Source: RDYJ01 sp034931405
GTDB lineage: Bacteria; Cyanobacteriota; Cyanobacteriia; Cyanobacteriales; Nostocaceae
Direction of reading: 5' to 3'
Assembly (NCBI RefSeq): GCF_034931405.1
Contig: NZ_JAYGHA010000028.1
Span: forward strand, 13,863 to 77,862
Length of the DNA: 64,000 nucleotides
Shown: in pieces, positions 35,623 through 44,504 of the stretch
How positions within the stretch are numbered: position 1 is the first letter of the stretch
Layout of the letters: each line of letters starts with the position of its first letter
Position numbers and translations under genes: made by a program
Notes under the pieces: generated by a model
The model's input: only the letters and a program-made list of their open reading frames with translations
What the model was told of the DNA's origin: nothing
Databases searched by the model: none

Positions 35623-35655
35623 AAATAGGAGTCAGGAGTTTTTTAATAATTTCTT

Positions 35656-35692
35656 CCCAGTCCCCAATCCCCAATCCCCAATTACCAATTAC
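35656..35692 (+). repeat. STRR: heptamer array CCCCAAT
   Basis: Three to four tandem CCCCAAT/CCCCAGT units followed by ATTACCA repeats at the 3' end of raf1. Confidence 0.8.
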
Positions 35693-35698
35693 CAAAAA

Positions 35699-36784
35699 TT
35701 ATTCATCAATCTGCCAAGAATCCTTGTTAAATTCTTCATCGAGAACTTTCTTAGGACGTAAAATGATGATAATTTTTCCTAACAAAGTATTTTCTGGTGC
35801 GATGTCAAACCACTGAAAATCAACTTCTCCAGAATTATCAAAGGCAAAGTAACTAGACGTATCCCAATCTCTTTGAGCGCGATCTATCACGATTAAAATT
35901 GGTTCTATGTACGTTTGCGTGGGGCTAGGGAAAATATCGCTACTAGCAACAATTACGACCGGATCTTCCGCAGCCCGTAATATTTGCCAACCTGGTAAGG
36001 CTACCCAAACTTGTTCACCAGTATATTTAACCATGCGAAATGGTCCAACTTCTGTAATTATGGGTACAGCTTTGACATCTTGTGGTGTTAATGGTAATTC
36101 ACCCACTACAGGTACAATTCGCGGTAATTCTTCATCTGACTCTAGACGGAAAAAAGGCAGAATTGGGGCAGGACGTTGGGGAACTACGGTAAAATCAGTT
36201 AATAGTTGTTCGATTTGTTTCCTAGCTGTGGGGGAGTGAACAAAGCGTAACCCCTTGGCAATTAAGCGCGATCGCTCTTGTAAATCTGAATTTTGTCTAG
36301 CTAGTTTCCAAGCTTGATAAGCGACTGCATCCCCTGGATGTTGCACAAAACCTTGTGGTGGAATAGAAAAGCGAGAAAAATCTTTAATTGCTTTAGCGAT
36401 CTCTCGCGCTTCGTCTACATCGAGTTTATGGATAAAAATCAGATCAGCGGCGGCGGCGCGGTCTTCTTGAGTCAGTAACCGCAGTTCATAGAGAATATCA
36501 CTAGCTCTTGTACCGTAGTATGCCCGTGTTGCTTCGGATGCGCCAAACTTTTCTAAAGCACTGTAAACTTGAGAGCCAACAATCACTTGATTTTGTTGAA
36601 TTGGCTCAAATCCAGTGGCTTCAAAGATTTCTTGGGGATTATAACCGTTTTTTTGTAGATAGGCGATCGCCACTCCCCATTCCACCCAGTTACCTTGTTT
36701 TTGTCTTAGTTTGACTAATAATTCTTGTGCTGTATCATTAGCAGCATTGTCAGTATCTTGAGTATTGGATGTTAGTTCAGTCAT
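35699..36784 (-). CDS. raf1: Rubisco accumulation factor 1
   Basis: ATG 36784 gives 361 residues (MTELTSNTQDTDN), the usual size; the upstream in-frame start at 36799 adds five residues. N-terminal alpha domain: LLVKLRQKQGNWVEWGVAIAYLQKNGY, PQEIFEATGFEPIQQNQVIV. Linker, then the C-terminal beta dimerisation domain ILPFFRLESDEELPRIVPVVGELPL to VDFQWFDIAPENTLLGKI. Raf1 brackets RbcL dimers after chaperonin folding and promotes Rubisco assembly. Rubisco genes are not in the window. Confidence 0.96.
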   Translation of the reverse strand: MTELTSNTQDTDNAANDTAQELLVKLRQKQGNWVEWGVAIAYLQKNGYNPQEIFEATGFEPIQQNQVIVGSQVYSALEKFGASEATRAYYGTRASDILYELRLLTQEDRAAAADLIFIHKLDVDEAREIAKAIKDFSRFSIPPQGFVQHPGDAVAYQAWKLARQNSDLQERSRLIAKGLRFVHSPTARKQIEQLLTDFTVVPQRPAPILPFFRLESDEELPRIVPVVGELPLTPQDVKAVPIITEVGPFRMVKYTGEQVWVALPGWQILRAAEDPVVIVASSDIFPSPTQTYIEPILIVIDRAQRDWDTSSYFAFDNSGEVDFQWFDIAPENTLLGKIIIILRPKKVLDEEFNKDSWQIDE

Positions 36785-36962
36785 AATTCTGAAGTACAAG
36801 CTTCAATTTAAAATATGTTACAGCTTCATCTGAGCAGTAAATCTCATTCTAATCTCGAAGTGCCTGTACAAAAATATTTGTGTTAAGTCACTGACGACCA
36901 GGATGCTCAAATCAGCCTTGAATGGAATATAACAAAATTCTCAAAAACATATAAAGAAACTT

Positions 36963-37907
36963 ATGGATAACCCCAATCTCGAAATTGATCAAGTGCGATC
37001 TCAATTGAGTAGCCGAGAACGTCCAAACAAACTCAAAATTCTGGTAGTTGATGATGAACCAGATAATTTGGATCTACTTTATCGCACCTTTCGCCGTGAT
37101 TTTAACGTCCTCAAAGCTGAAAGTGGTGTCAATGCTCTGGAATTGTTGGCACAAGAAGGGGAAGTAGCAGTAATTATCTCCGATCAACGGATGCCAGAAA
37201 TGAAGGGAACTGAATTTCTGAGCAGGACTTTACCACAATTTCCCGATACAGTCAGAATTATCCTCACCGGATTTACTGATATTGAAGACTTGGTAGAAGC
37301 CATTAATTCCGGTCAAGTTTTTAAGTACATCACCAAACCTTGGGACTCTGGAGAACTCAAGGAGGTGGTGCAAAGAGCCGCTGCAACCTATGATTTGCTC
37401 AAACAGCGAACAGAAGAACTACGTCGCGCTAATGCCCAAATGCAGCTTTTGACTGTTTTGGTAGAAGTAACTCAAGCTGCTTCTAGCTTAGAGGAAATTC
37501 TAGCTCCCATTGCTAAAGCCTTTAGTGAAACTTTTGCTGCTGATGGCTGTATTGTCCAAATGATGACAGAAAATGCGCTGCTTGGTACTCAGGGGGTTTA
37601 CAGTAAAACTGGTGTGGTTGAAAATTGGCTCTCCCAAGATCCACTCTTCAAAACAGCGATCGCCACTGGTGAAATCCAATCTTCTTTAAATATACCTAAA
37701 GACCCTAATCTTAATAATCTTACTCATTACCAAGCTGCTGGAGTCCAAGCACATTTAATTATCCCGATTATTTATCGACAGCAAATGTTAGGGGTATTAT
37801 CGCTCCAGTGGCAACAACCTTGTACTTTAAGAGCAGATGAACTTAACCTTATTCATCTGTCAGTGCAGTTAGTAGCGATCGCTCTTTTCAGTAATTGCAG
37901 CAGGTGA
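36963..37907 (+). CDS. Response regulator with REC and GAF domains
   Basis: 314 residues. The REC domain at residues about 22-140 has KILVVDDEPDN (acidic pair), phospho-acceptor Asp in IISDQRMPEMKG, Thr in ILTGFTD and Lys in YITKPW. A coiled-coil linker (TYDLLKQRTEELRRANAQM) connects to a GAF domain at about 165-312 (EILAPIAKAFSETFAADGCIV ... LGVLSLQW). No DNA-binding or catalytic output is present. It may act by protein contacts. No kinase gene adjacent. Confidence 0.88.
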   Translation: MDNPNLEIDQVRSQLSSRERPNKLKILVVDDEPDNLDLLYRTFRRDFNVLKAESGVNALELLAQEGEVAVIISDQRMPEMKGTEFLSRTLPQFPDTVRIILTGFTDIEDLVEAINSGQVFKYITKPWDSGELKEVVQRAAATYDLLKQRTEELRRANAQMQLLTVLVEVTQAASSLEEILAPIAKAFSETFAADGCIVQMMTENALLGTQGVYSKTGVVENWLSQDPLFKTAIATGEIQSSLNIPKDPNLNNLTHYQAAGVQAHLIIPIIYRQQMLGVLSLQWQQPCTLRADELNLIHLSVQLVAIALFSNCSR

Positions 37908-37916
37908 AGGGGAACT

Positions 37917-37947
37917 GGGAACTGGGGACTGGGGACTGGGGACTGCT
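37917..37947 (+). repeat. STRR: heptamer array GGGGACT
   Basis: Four GGGGACT-like units between the REC-GAF gene and menG. Confidence 0.88.
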
Positions 37948-37984
37948 TACTGGTTACTGGTGACAGCATCAAAAGTCTTTTATC

Positions 37985-38022
37985 AATCTAAAATCTAAAA
38001 TCTAAAATCTAAAATCTAAAAT
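37985..38022 (+). repeat. STRR: octamer array AATCTAAA
   Basis: Nearly five copies of an 8-bp AATCTAAA unit end three bases before the menG ATG, so they form its 5' leader and leave no recognisable ribosome binding site. Confidence 0.9.
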
Positions 38023-38025
38023 CGG

Positions 38026-38736
38026 ATGACCAACTACCAAGCACCCATCAACAACGAAATTCGTAGTATTTTTGACCGGATAGCCCCAGTGTATGACCAA
38101 TTAAACGATTGGTTAAGTTTGGGACAACACCGGATCTGGAAAGAAATGACAGTCAAATGGAGTGCAGCTAAACCAGGAGATACCTGTTTAGATTTATGCT
38201 GCGGTAGTGGTGATTTAACTTTTCAATTAGCGCGACGTGTGGGAGTGACGGGAAAGGTTTATGGTGTAGACTTTTCCTGCAACTTACTCGCAACCGCCAA
38301 AGAACGCTGCCAAAAATATTACCCCCAACCTCCCATCACTTGGATAGAAGCTGATGTCCTCAATTTACCCTTTGAAGACGATCAATTTGATGCCATCACC
38401 ATGGGCTATGGTTTAAGAAATGTTAAAGATATTCCTCGCAGTCTCCAAGAAATTTATCGTGTCCTCAAGCCAGGAGCAAAAGCGGCAATTTTAGACTTTC
38501 ATCGCCCTAGTAATGCCATACTCCGCACTTTTCAGCAGTGGTATTTGGATAATCTTGTTGTTCCCCTAGCCACTAATTTAGGTGTGAAAGAAGAATACGC
38601 TTATATCAGTCCCAGTTTAGACCGCTTCCCCATCGGTCAAAAACAAGTAGAATTATCACAAAAAGCTGGTTTTGTCAATGCCACCCATTACCCCATTTCT
38701 AACGATATGATGGGAGTGCTAGTAGTAATTAGGTGA
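38026..38736 (+). CDS. menG: Demethylphylloquinone/demethylmenaquinone methyltransferase (MenG/UbiE)
   Basis: 236 residues. IFDRIAPVYDQLNDWLSLGQHRIWK and the SAM-binding LDLCCGSGDLTFQLA are UbiE/MenG signatures. ITMGYGLRNVKDIPRSLQEIYRVLKPG is the second signature. It methylates the naphthoquinone ring in the last step of phylloquinone synthesis for PSI. Its start lies directly behind an AT-rich octamer array. Confidence 0.95.
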   Translation: MTNYQAPINNEIRSIFDRIAPVYDQLNDWLSLGQHRIWKEMTVKWSAAKPGDTCLDLCCGSGDLTFQLARRVGVTGKVYGVDFSCNLLATAKERCQKYYPQPPITWIEADVLNLPFEDDQFDAITMGYGLRNVKDIPRSLQEIYRVLKPGAKAAILDFHRPSNAILRTFQQWYLDNLVVPLATNLGVKEEYAYISPSLDRFPIGQKQVELSQKAGFVNATHYPISNDMMGVLVVIR

Positions 38737-38795
38737 TTGGTATTTGGAGGCAAGAGGCAAAAGGCAAAAGGCAAGAAGTGGAAGGTTAATTCCTC

Positions 38796-38848
38796 CAGTC
38801 CCCAGTCCCCAATCCCCAATCCCCAGTCCCCAGTCCCCAGTCCCTAGT
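38796..38848 (+). repeat. STRR: heptamer array CCCCAGT/CCCCAAT
   Basis: About seven tandem units between menG and the DUF445 gene, about 30 bp before its GTG start. Confidence 0.9.
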
Positions 38849-38879
38849 CCTTTGTCCTCATTCCCTAATCCAAAATCCT

Positions 38880-40115
38880 GTGGATTGGTCTCATCTTTGG
38901 CTTTATGTATCACCACCAATCCTGGGTGGAATTATCGGCTATTTCACCAATGATATAGCCATAAAAATGTTATTTCGCCCTTACCGAGCTATCTATATTT
39001 GGGGGCGAAGAATGCCTTTTACTCCTGGCTTGATTCCCCGCAATCAGGAACGATTGGCAAAAAATATCTCTAACACTATTATGGGTTCGCTGTTAACGCC
39101 AGAAGAATTACAAAAGCTGGCCAAGCGACTCTTAGAAACTGAACGGGTACAAGGTGCAATCCTCTGGTTATTGAAGATGGCGCTTGAACAAATCCAAGGC
39201 GATAAAAACCAGAAAAGTGCCAACATTGTGGCAGGAATTTTACGGGATTTGTTGGGAGAGTCTTTACCGCGTCTTCTGAAAGTTTTAGCACGACAGGAAA
39301 ATTTTTTAGAAGCGCAAATCAACCAAATTTTTGACCAAATATTACTGGAATTTCAACTAACTGATGAACAATCTACAAGGTTAGCTGATTGGTTGTTACA
39401 AGCGGTTTTACCACCTGATGTTTTAAGACAGGCCTTAGTCGATTTTTTGACAGATCGTACTATTCAAACTATTGATGACAGCTTTCGTGAAAAAACCAGT
39501 GGTACTTATTGGGTAGTCGCTAATTTATTTGGTTTACGTAATACTCTGACTCGGTTAAGGACTTTTTGTTTGGATGAAAAAGAGGCTACTAATAAACGCT
39601 TGCAAGAATTAACACAGGATTTGCAAATGCGCGATCGCCTCAAAAAATTATTACAAGATTTATCTTTACAAAATTTACCTGTTGGTACAGTTCGCCAACT
39701 CAGAAAAACCACTAGGGAGAGTGTACGTCATTACCTGCAAAAGAGTGGCAGCAATTTGTTACAGGAATTAACGGAATCAGCAGACTGGGAAAATATTTCT
39801 GTCTTGTTGCTGAACCGTTTACGAAATTCACCAGTTGTCAATAGTTCTTTAGAAGTAGTTTCTCAAGAGTTAGCTTTAATTTTAGAAAGGTATTTAGAAA
39901 GAGATTTAGAAGTAATTGTTGCCCAGATAATTCCTATTTTATCCATAGATCAAGTTATTGTTGAACGAGTAAAATCAACTTCACCAGCTGATTTAGAGGC
40001 AGCAATTGAAGGAATTGTTAAAAACGAATTACAGGCAATTGTGACTTTAGGCGGTATTTTAGGTTTTGTGGTCGGGTTATTTCAGATAGGATTTTTAGTT
40101 TTGAGCCGATATTAA
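38880..40115 (+). CDS. DUF445 family membrane protein
   Basis: 411 residues from a GTG (38880). N-terminal membrane segment LYVSPPILGGIIGYFTNDIAIKMLFRPY and the conserved GRRMPFTPGLIPRNQERLAKNISNTIM are characteristic of DUF445. A long helical domain follows (about residues 60-370). A C-terminal membrane helix ends it (TLGGILGFVVGLFQIGFLVLS). Function not known for the family. Confidence 0.87.
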   Translation: MDWSHLWLYVSPPILGGIIGYFTNDIAIKMLFRPYRAIYIWGRRMPFTPGLIPRNQERLAKNISNTIMGSLLTPEELQKLAKRLLETERVQGAILWLLKMALEQIQGDKNQKSANIVAGILRDLLGESLPRLLKVLARQENFLEAQINQIFDQILLEFQLTDEQSTRLADWLLQAVLPPDVLRQALVDFLTDRTIQTIDDSFREKTSGTYWVVANLFGLRNTLTRLRTFCLDEKEATNKRLQELTQDLQMRDRLKKLLQDLSLQNLPVGTVRQLRKTTRESVRHYLQKSGSNLLQELTESADWENISVLLLNRLRNSPVVNSSLEVVSQELALILERYLERDLEVIVAQIIPILSIDQVIVERVKSTSPADLEAAIEGIVKNELQAIVTLGGILGFVVGLFQIGFLVLSRY

Positions 40116-40157
40116 GAAATAGGTATTAAGTAGGTTGGCGTTAAAAATTGTCGTTGG

Positions 40158-40190
40158 GGCAAGGGAACAGGGAACAGGGAACAGGGAACA
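40158..40190 (+). repeat. STRR: heptamer array GGGAACA
   Basis: Four tandem GGGAACA units 43 bp after the DUF445 gene. Confidence 0.9.
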
Positions 40191-40570
40191 GGAAGAGAGT
40201 TTTGGGTGATTTTACTGGCTCTTCACATACCTTTAAATTTTTATGTTCACATACTTATTTATAAATCACCTATGTGAATAATTGATTTTATTTATAACTA
40301 TATCGATTGTGAAAAAATTTTGAGTCGGGGATGTAGACACCCCGTACTCAGAGGATCGAATAGGTAGAATTTACAGCTTTATAGCCAGAGTAAACAAAAG
40401 TCACTCAAAATAGCTATAAAGCCGATATCTATCCTGATGGAGACAAGATTTCGGAGAAGTTCTCAAAGGATAAGTTAAGCGTAATTTAGCCAAATTTGCG
40501 ATAAATTACCAATCTGAATTTAGTAGTGCTGATTTACGTTGCGGTAAACCAGCATTAATTAAACTAATTC

Positions 40571-40714
40571 AATCCTTATCCTCAGAGTTTCGCTGAGTTC
40601 TTTATTAAGTTGTTAACCGATGAAGGGGATCTAGTTTTAGCCCCCTTCGCTTTTTCTGAAAGAACGGGTTTTGTTGATGTAACTCAACAAACCACTACGG
40701 ATCTTGGGAACTGA
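40571..40714 (+). pseudogene. DNA methyltransferase remnant (motif I region)
   Basis: One frame reads NPYPQSFAEFFIKLLTDEGD then LVLAPFAFSERTGFVDVTQQ to a stop at 40712. Site-specific N4/N6 DNA methyltransferases typically have EFFI--LT--GDLVLDPFAGS-TTG here. The SAM-binding DPF is changed to APF and GSGTTG to FSERTG. Upstream coding-like pieces (ADIYPDGDKISEKFSKDKLS; NYQSEFSSADLRCGKPALIK) are in other frames. Only a decayed fragment remains. Confidence 0.6.
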
Positions 40715-40853
40715 ATGGGGTTGATTGAAAGAGATGTTGCTATCGATTTAGCTAAGAATCAATACTTGATTAGTCCTGGTTTTGCTCTTGTCTTGAGTAC
40801 AGTCAATGATGCTGCACTTGAGACTTTAGAGTTGAGACTTTTCAAGACAGACT

Positions 40854-41066
40854 CTATATCTCGCCATCCACTTGCATTTTATGCACTTGATCAGCTAATT
40901 CTTGACGACCTTGATCGTCTAGCTTATCAATTGCCAACATCCCCATGAGAATAACCTCTTTCAAGGTCAAGCGTGTAGAATGTGCCTGTTTTTGCACAGT
41001 CTCTTTAATGATTGGACTTACACCAATTGCGGTACTAGCTCTTGCCACGGAAATAAGAGGAAACAT
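40854..41066 (-). CDS. Possible small hypothetical protein
   Basis: 70 codons: KETVQKQAHSTRLTLKEVILMGMLAIDKLDDQGRQELADQVHKMQV is a plausible helical protein. No ribosome binding site and no context support it. It could be part of the decayed region. Confidence 0.3.
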   Translation of the reverse strand: MFPLISVARASTAIGVSPIIKETVQKQAHSTRLTLKEVILMGMLAIDKLDDQGRQELADQVHKMQVDGEI

Positions 41067-41286
41067 TAACGACTTCGCATAAATCTTAGCACTTTAAACG
41101 ACGTTATTGTATATAGAATAAAATTTAACAATATTTTTCTTTAGTTTATTTTTATACAAATATCCGCCAAATAACATTCTGATGGGGGATATTGATACAG
41201 CGTAAGGAAAGTAAAATTTTCCTGAATTCAGCTAGATATGGCTGTCATAAGGAAAAGCAGTGAGTACTTACAAGGAAAGAAAAACG

Positions 41287-42423
41287 ATGAAGGAACCTTA
41301 TCTGTTGGCAGCAAGCTTGTTAACAGGATTGACAGTACCAACATCGGCTCTCCCAAAGATGTCGAGTCTCCCACCAGTAAATACTGGATTTCTGGAGGAT
41401 TTAAATCTACGTTCACAGTTATCGGTCAGTGAAAAAGCTACCCCTAAAGTTGACATTTCTTTGCCAGAATTCAGTAGTCAAGCTATATCACAACCAGGAA
41501 GTTCACAGTTACCTATAGTCCAGAAAAGTAACTCTTTGGCGGAATTCAGCAGTCAATCTGTATCCGCCTTGGAAAATTCCTCAGTACAAGTTAAAAAAAG
41601 TCCTGCCAATGTTGACATCTTGTTAGCAGAATTCACAAACTACGTTTTGCCAACATCTAGAAAAACAGCAGTAAACTTCAATTCCCAAAAAACTAAGAAA
41701 ACTCCAGTCTCTGGCAGCCAACTGTACTATCTCAGATTAGCATCTCTGAGAATTGGTCAAATTTACACCCGTGTAGATGATGAAGATATACAATCATCAT
41801 GGAAGTCAGTTAAAAACCAGAAACTCAGTTATGAACAATGGAAAAGCTTATTAGCTATGGAAGCTAGAGCGATTTCCCAAGGCCAAGGTGCAAATCGGTT
41901 GAGTATTTTGGTGGGTGATTCTTTGAGTATGTGGTTTCCTAAAGAAAACCTACCTTCTGGTAAATTGTGGCTGAATCAAGGAATATCAGGAGATAGTTCT
42001 ACAGGTGTTTTGAGAAGATTATCAGCATTTTCGACGACAAGGCCAGAAGTAATTTATCTGATGATTGGGATTAATGACTTACTCAAGGGTGCTAGTGACC
42101 AGACAATTTTACTGAATCATCGCCGAATTATTCGCAACTTACGCCAAACTCACCCAAAAAGTCAGATTATGGTGCAATCTATTTTGCCTATTCGCCACAC
42201 GAAAATTGCTAACAGTCGTATTCGCCATATCAATGCCCAAATTGCCTTGATTGCTAGACAAGAAGGTGCTAATTATCTGAATATCTACAATTGGTTTACT
42301 GATTTTGACGGTAGTTTACGTTCGGATTTAACAACAGATGGCATCCATTTATCACCAGCAGGATATTCTGTATGGCAAGCCGCTCTACAACAAACAGAAT
42401 ATATAGTAGCTCAACGGCTGTGA
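41287..42423 (+). CDS. Exported SGNH/GDSL hydrolase
   Basis: Start at ATG 41287 (378 residues), with AAGGAAAG upstream; GTG 41260 is in frame but lacks a site. Signal-like N-terminus MKEPYLLAASLLTGLTVPTSA, then a low-complexity Ser/Pro-rich linker with repeated AEFSSQ/PEFSSQ segments (about residues 45-130). The SGNH blocks follow: LVGDSLSMW (Ser nucleophile), LNQGISGDSS (Gly), IGINDLL (Asn) and DGIHLSPAG (His). An esterase, lipase or acyl-glycan deacetylase is possible; substrate unknown. Confidence 0.85.
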   Translation: MKEPYLLAASLLTGLTVPTSALPKMSSLPPVNTGFLEDLNLRSQLSVSEKATPKVDISLPEFSSQAISQPGSSQLPIVQKSNSLAEFSSQSVSALENSSVQVKKSPANVDILLAEFTNYVLPTSRKTAVNFNSQKTKKTPVSGSQLYYLRLASLRIGQIYTRVDDEDIQSSWKSVKNQKLSYEQWKSLLAMEARAISQGQGANRLSILVGDSLSMWFPKENLPSGKLWLNQGISGDSSTGVLRRLSAFSTTRPEVIYLMIGINDLLKGASDQTILLNHRRIIRNLRQTHPKSQIMVQSILPIRHTKIANSRIRHINAQIALIARQEGANYLNIYNWFTDFDGSLRSDLTTDGIHLSPAGYSVWQAALQQTEYIVAQRL

Positions 42424-42456
42424 GGCAGGTGGTAGGTGACAGGTGACAGGTGACAG
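42424..42456 (+). repeat. STRR: heptamer array GGTGACA
   Basis: Three to four GGTGACA units directly after the SGNH stop codon. Confidence 0.85.
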
Positions 42457-42490
42457 CAAGAAGAGAATCGTAGTCAACAAATTGTGAATT

Positions 42491-43312
42491 TTATCTGGCT
42501 GCAATTTGCTGTAAAACTTGATTTAATTTACCACTGCGATAACCTTCTAAATCTAAGGTGACGTAGATAAATCCTAAGTTTTGAAATGCACTTACAATAT
42601 TTGGTAAGTCTGTCTTGAAGACAAAATCTGCAATTTTTTCTGGTGGTAATTCAATTCTGGCTGTGTCTCCTTCGGAACGAACTCGCAAGTTATCCCAACC
42701 CAAATTTCTTAAATAAATTTCGGCTCTACCAACTCGCTGTAATTTGGCGATGGTGATTTCTTCACCGTAGGGAAAACGAGAGCTTAAACAGGGTTGGGCG
42801 GGTTTATCCCACCAAGGTAAACCGAGTTGTTGGGAAAGTTGACGGACTTCGGCTTTGGTGACACCAATTTCTGCTAAGGGCGATCGCGCACCTCTTTCTT
42901 TTGCTGCTTGTATTCCGGGGCGATAATCATGCAAATCATCGGCGTTTACCCCATCTACTACATAAGGATATCCTAACTCTAATGCCAGGGGTTTGAGTGT
43001 GTCGTGCAATTCACTTTTGCAAAAATAGCAACGGTTCACAGGGTTAGATGTGTAGTTGGGATTTTCCATTTCGTGAGTTTGGACGATTTTATGGGCTATC
43101 CCCATAGTTGCTGCTTGTGCTGTCGCGTCTGCTAATTCTTCTGGTAGTAGGGAAGGAGAAACGGCTGTTATAGCTAAAGCGCGATCGCCTAATACATCTA
43201 ATGCAATCTTAGCAACTAATGTACTGTCAACGCCCCCAGAATAGGCTATCAAAGCCTGTCCCATTTCGGCAAATAAGGCTTGTAATTGCTCTAGTTTTTC
43301 TGTTAATGTCAT
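42491..43312 (-). CDS. larE: ATP-dependent sacrificial sulfur transferase LarE
   Basis: 273 residues. The PP-loop AYSGGVDSTLVAKIA (about residues 22-36) adenylates the substrate. NRCYFCKSELHDTL and LPWWDKPAQPCLSSRFPYGE carry the family cysteines, the latter being the position of the sacrificial Cys. LarE inserts sulfur into the nickel-pincer nucleotide cofactor of lactate racemase-type enzymes. No larB, larC or larA lies nearby. Confidence 0.9.
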   Translation of the reverse strand: MTLTEKLEQLQALFAEMGQALIAYSGGVDSTLVAKIALDVLGDRALAITAVSPSLLPEELADATAQAATMGIAHKIVQTHEMENPNYTSNPVNRCYFCKSELHDTLKPLALELGYPYVVDGVNADDLHDYRPGIQAAKERGARSPLAEIGVTKAEVRQLSQQLGLPWWDKPAQPCLSSRFPYGEEITIAKLQRVGRAEIYLRNLGWDNLRVRSEGDTARIELPPEKIADFVFKTDLPNIVSAFQNLGFIYVTLDLEGYRSGKLNQVLQQIAAR

Positions 43313-43416
43313 TTTCCCTCAAAACCCCATAAAACTTGACTAATCCTATTGTAGTCATGGAGATCCTGATCATCACAAATGGTCTAGCTTGGGAACATTG
43401 AGTTTAATACCAAAAA

Positions 43417-43830
43417 CTACTTTGATCTCGTTATTTCATCCCAAAAAGTACGAGGATTGATAACAGGAATATTTTCAATTGGATGTAAGATTAGCAAATC
43501 AGCATCTTCAGTAATGAGATGTGAAGCATCACCATTTAAAGCCAATTCGATAAATTTATCATCTTTGGGATCTCGACATAATGTTACCTGGTTTACAATT
43601 TCCACGGGAAACCATGTATTTTTAATACGGAAAGATAACCCATCAATGTCATCAGCATCAATATATTTAGCAAATTTTGAGCGCCCCAGAACAGACAAAA
43701 GTTCTGTTAAAGTGGCGGCCGAATATAAAATAATTCCATTGTCTTCTCCCCAGTTTAAAACCTGTGCCGAAACAGAATTAGGAGACAGAACAGCACTCAC
43801 TAAAACGTTAGTATCAAGAACTAGACGCAT
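43417..43830 (-). CDS. PIN-domain ribonuclease toxin (VapC-like)
   Basis: 137 residues: MRLVLDTNVLVSAVLSPNSV (first Asp), ATLTELLSVLGRSKF (Glu), LCRDPKDDKFIELALNGDAS (DPKDDKF acidic pair) and HLITEDADLLIL. This is the PIN-family toxin type with the DPKDDK motif. Complete frame. Lies 4 bp after the Phd-type antitoxin gene. Confidence 0.9.
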   Translation of the reverse strand: MRLVLDTNVLVSAVLSPNSVSAQVLNWGEDNGIILYSAATLTELLSVLGRSKFAKYIDADDIDGLSFRIKNTWFPVEIVNQVTLCRDPKDDKFIELALNGDASHLITEDADLLILHPIENIPVINPRTFWDEITRSK

Positions 43831-43834
43831 AAAA

Positions 43835-44086
43835 CTATTGATCGTTAATTAAAAGCTCATTTAACTTGTCTTCCGTTAAACCGCGTTCTTGAGCTTTACG
43901 TCCGATACTTTCTCTAAATTGTTGAAATTCTTGAATATTAATCCGAGTTATGCGTTGATAATCTTCAATAGACATAATAACCGCAACATCACGATTTTGC
44001 TGACGTATAGTTACAGGTTCACGTTGCACTTTATCAATGACTGCGGCAAAAGATTGATTTACTTCTGTATCTGAAACAAATTGCAT
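43835..44086 (-). CDS. Phd/YefM-type antitoxin
   Basis: 83 residues: VSDTEVNQSFAAVIDKVQREPVTIRQQNRDVAVIMSIEDYQRI is the Phd/YefM DNA-binding N-terminus. The C-terminal helix (GRKAQERGLTEDKLNELL) would cap the toxin. GAGGTG ribosome binding site. Forms an intact type II module with the PIN gene. Confidence 0.92.
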   Translation of the reverse strand: MQFVSDTEVNQSFAAVIDKVQREPVTIRQQNRDVAVIMSIEDYQRITRINIQEFQQFRESIGRKAQERGLTEDKLNELLINDQ

Positions 44087-44504
44087 AATTTCACCTCATT
44101 TGTTTTTATTGTAGATCAATTTTTCATGACATCTTCTCTGTATCAGTATCTTAAGAGAAGAAAATCAACAGATGCGAGATGAAAACAACAGACTCAAAGG
44201 AGAACAGGGGAAACCAGACATAAAACCCTCCAAAAAAGGCAATACTTGCAAACACTCATCAGAGAAAGAAAGACAAACGCCAAAAAAGCACAGCAAAAGC
44301 AGCAAAAAAGCCAGCATCAAAATAGATAGAAAAGAAATAAAGGTTATGGTAAACAAACGCATTCCTATTTTTGATCAAGTTTACCCTACCTAACCTCAGA
44401 GCGATCGCTAGTTTTTCTAGTTTATTAAAATTTGCTTTATTTATAATCGCACACCTAGTTAAATCCTGAAAATCCTTAAATCCTGTCAATCCTGATTCTG
44501 ACAA
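44087..44504. other. Intergenic region, no supported gene
   Basis: About 420 bp between the antitoxin start and the end of the histidine kinase gene. ORFs of 73 and 81 codons on opposite strands overlap each other, are lysine-rich or hydrophobic by base bias only, and have no ribosome binding site. I accept neither. Confidence 0.5.

Larger units (their letters stand above)
40116..41286. other. Gene-poor 1.2-kb scar region
   Basis: Holds an STRR (40158-40190), a hairpin GAGTCGGGG...CCCCGTACTC at 40322-40350, fragments of coding sequence in several frames including a DNA-methyltransferase piece (40571-40714), one possible small minus-strand ORF (40854-41066), and the SGNH leader. It looks like the remains of lost accessory genes. 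Confidence 0.6.

Noticed and set aside
38719..38953. Short ORFs on both strands over the CCCCAGT array
   Set aside because: Their Pro/Ser and Gly/Asp/Trp repeats are translations of the STRR, not proteins.
40715..40948. 77-codon ORF in the gene-poor region
   Set aside because: It overlaps another ORF on the opposite strand and lies within decayed sequence; no ribosome binding site or recognised motif.
44172..44504. 73-codon plus and 81-codon minus ORFs
   Set aside because: They overlap each other on opposite strands. The plus ORF is Lys/Ser-rich from an A-rich strand and the minus one is its Phe-rich mirror. No start signals.
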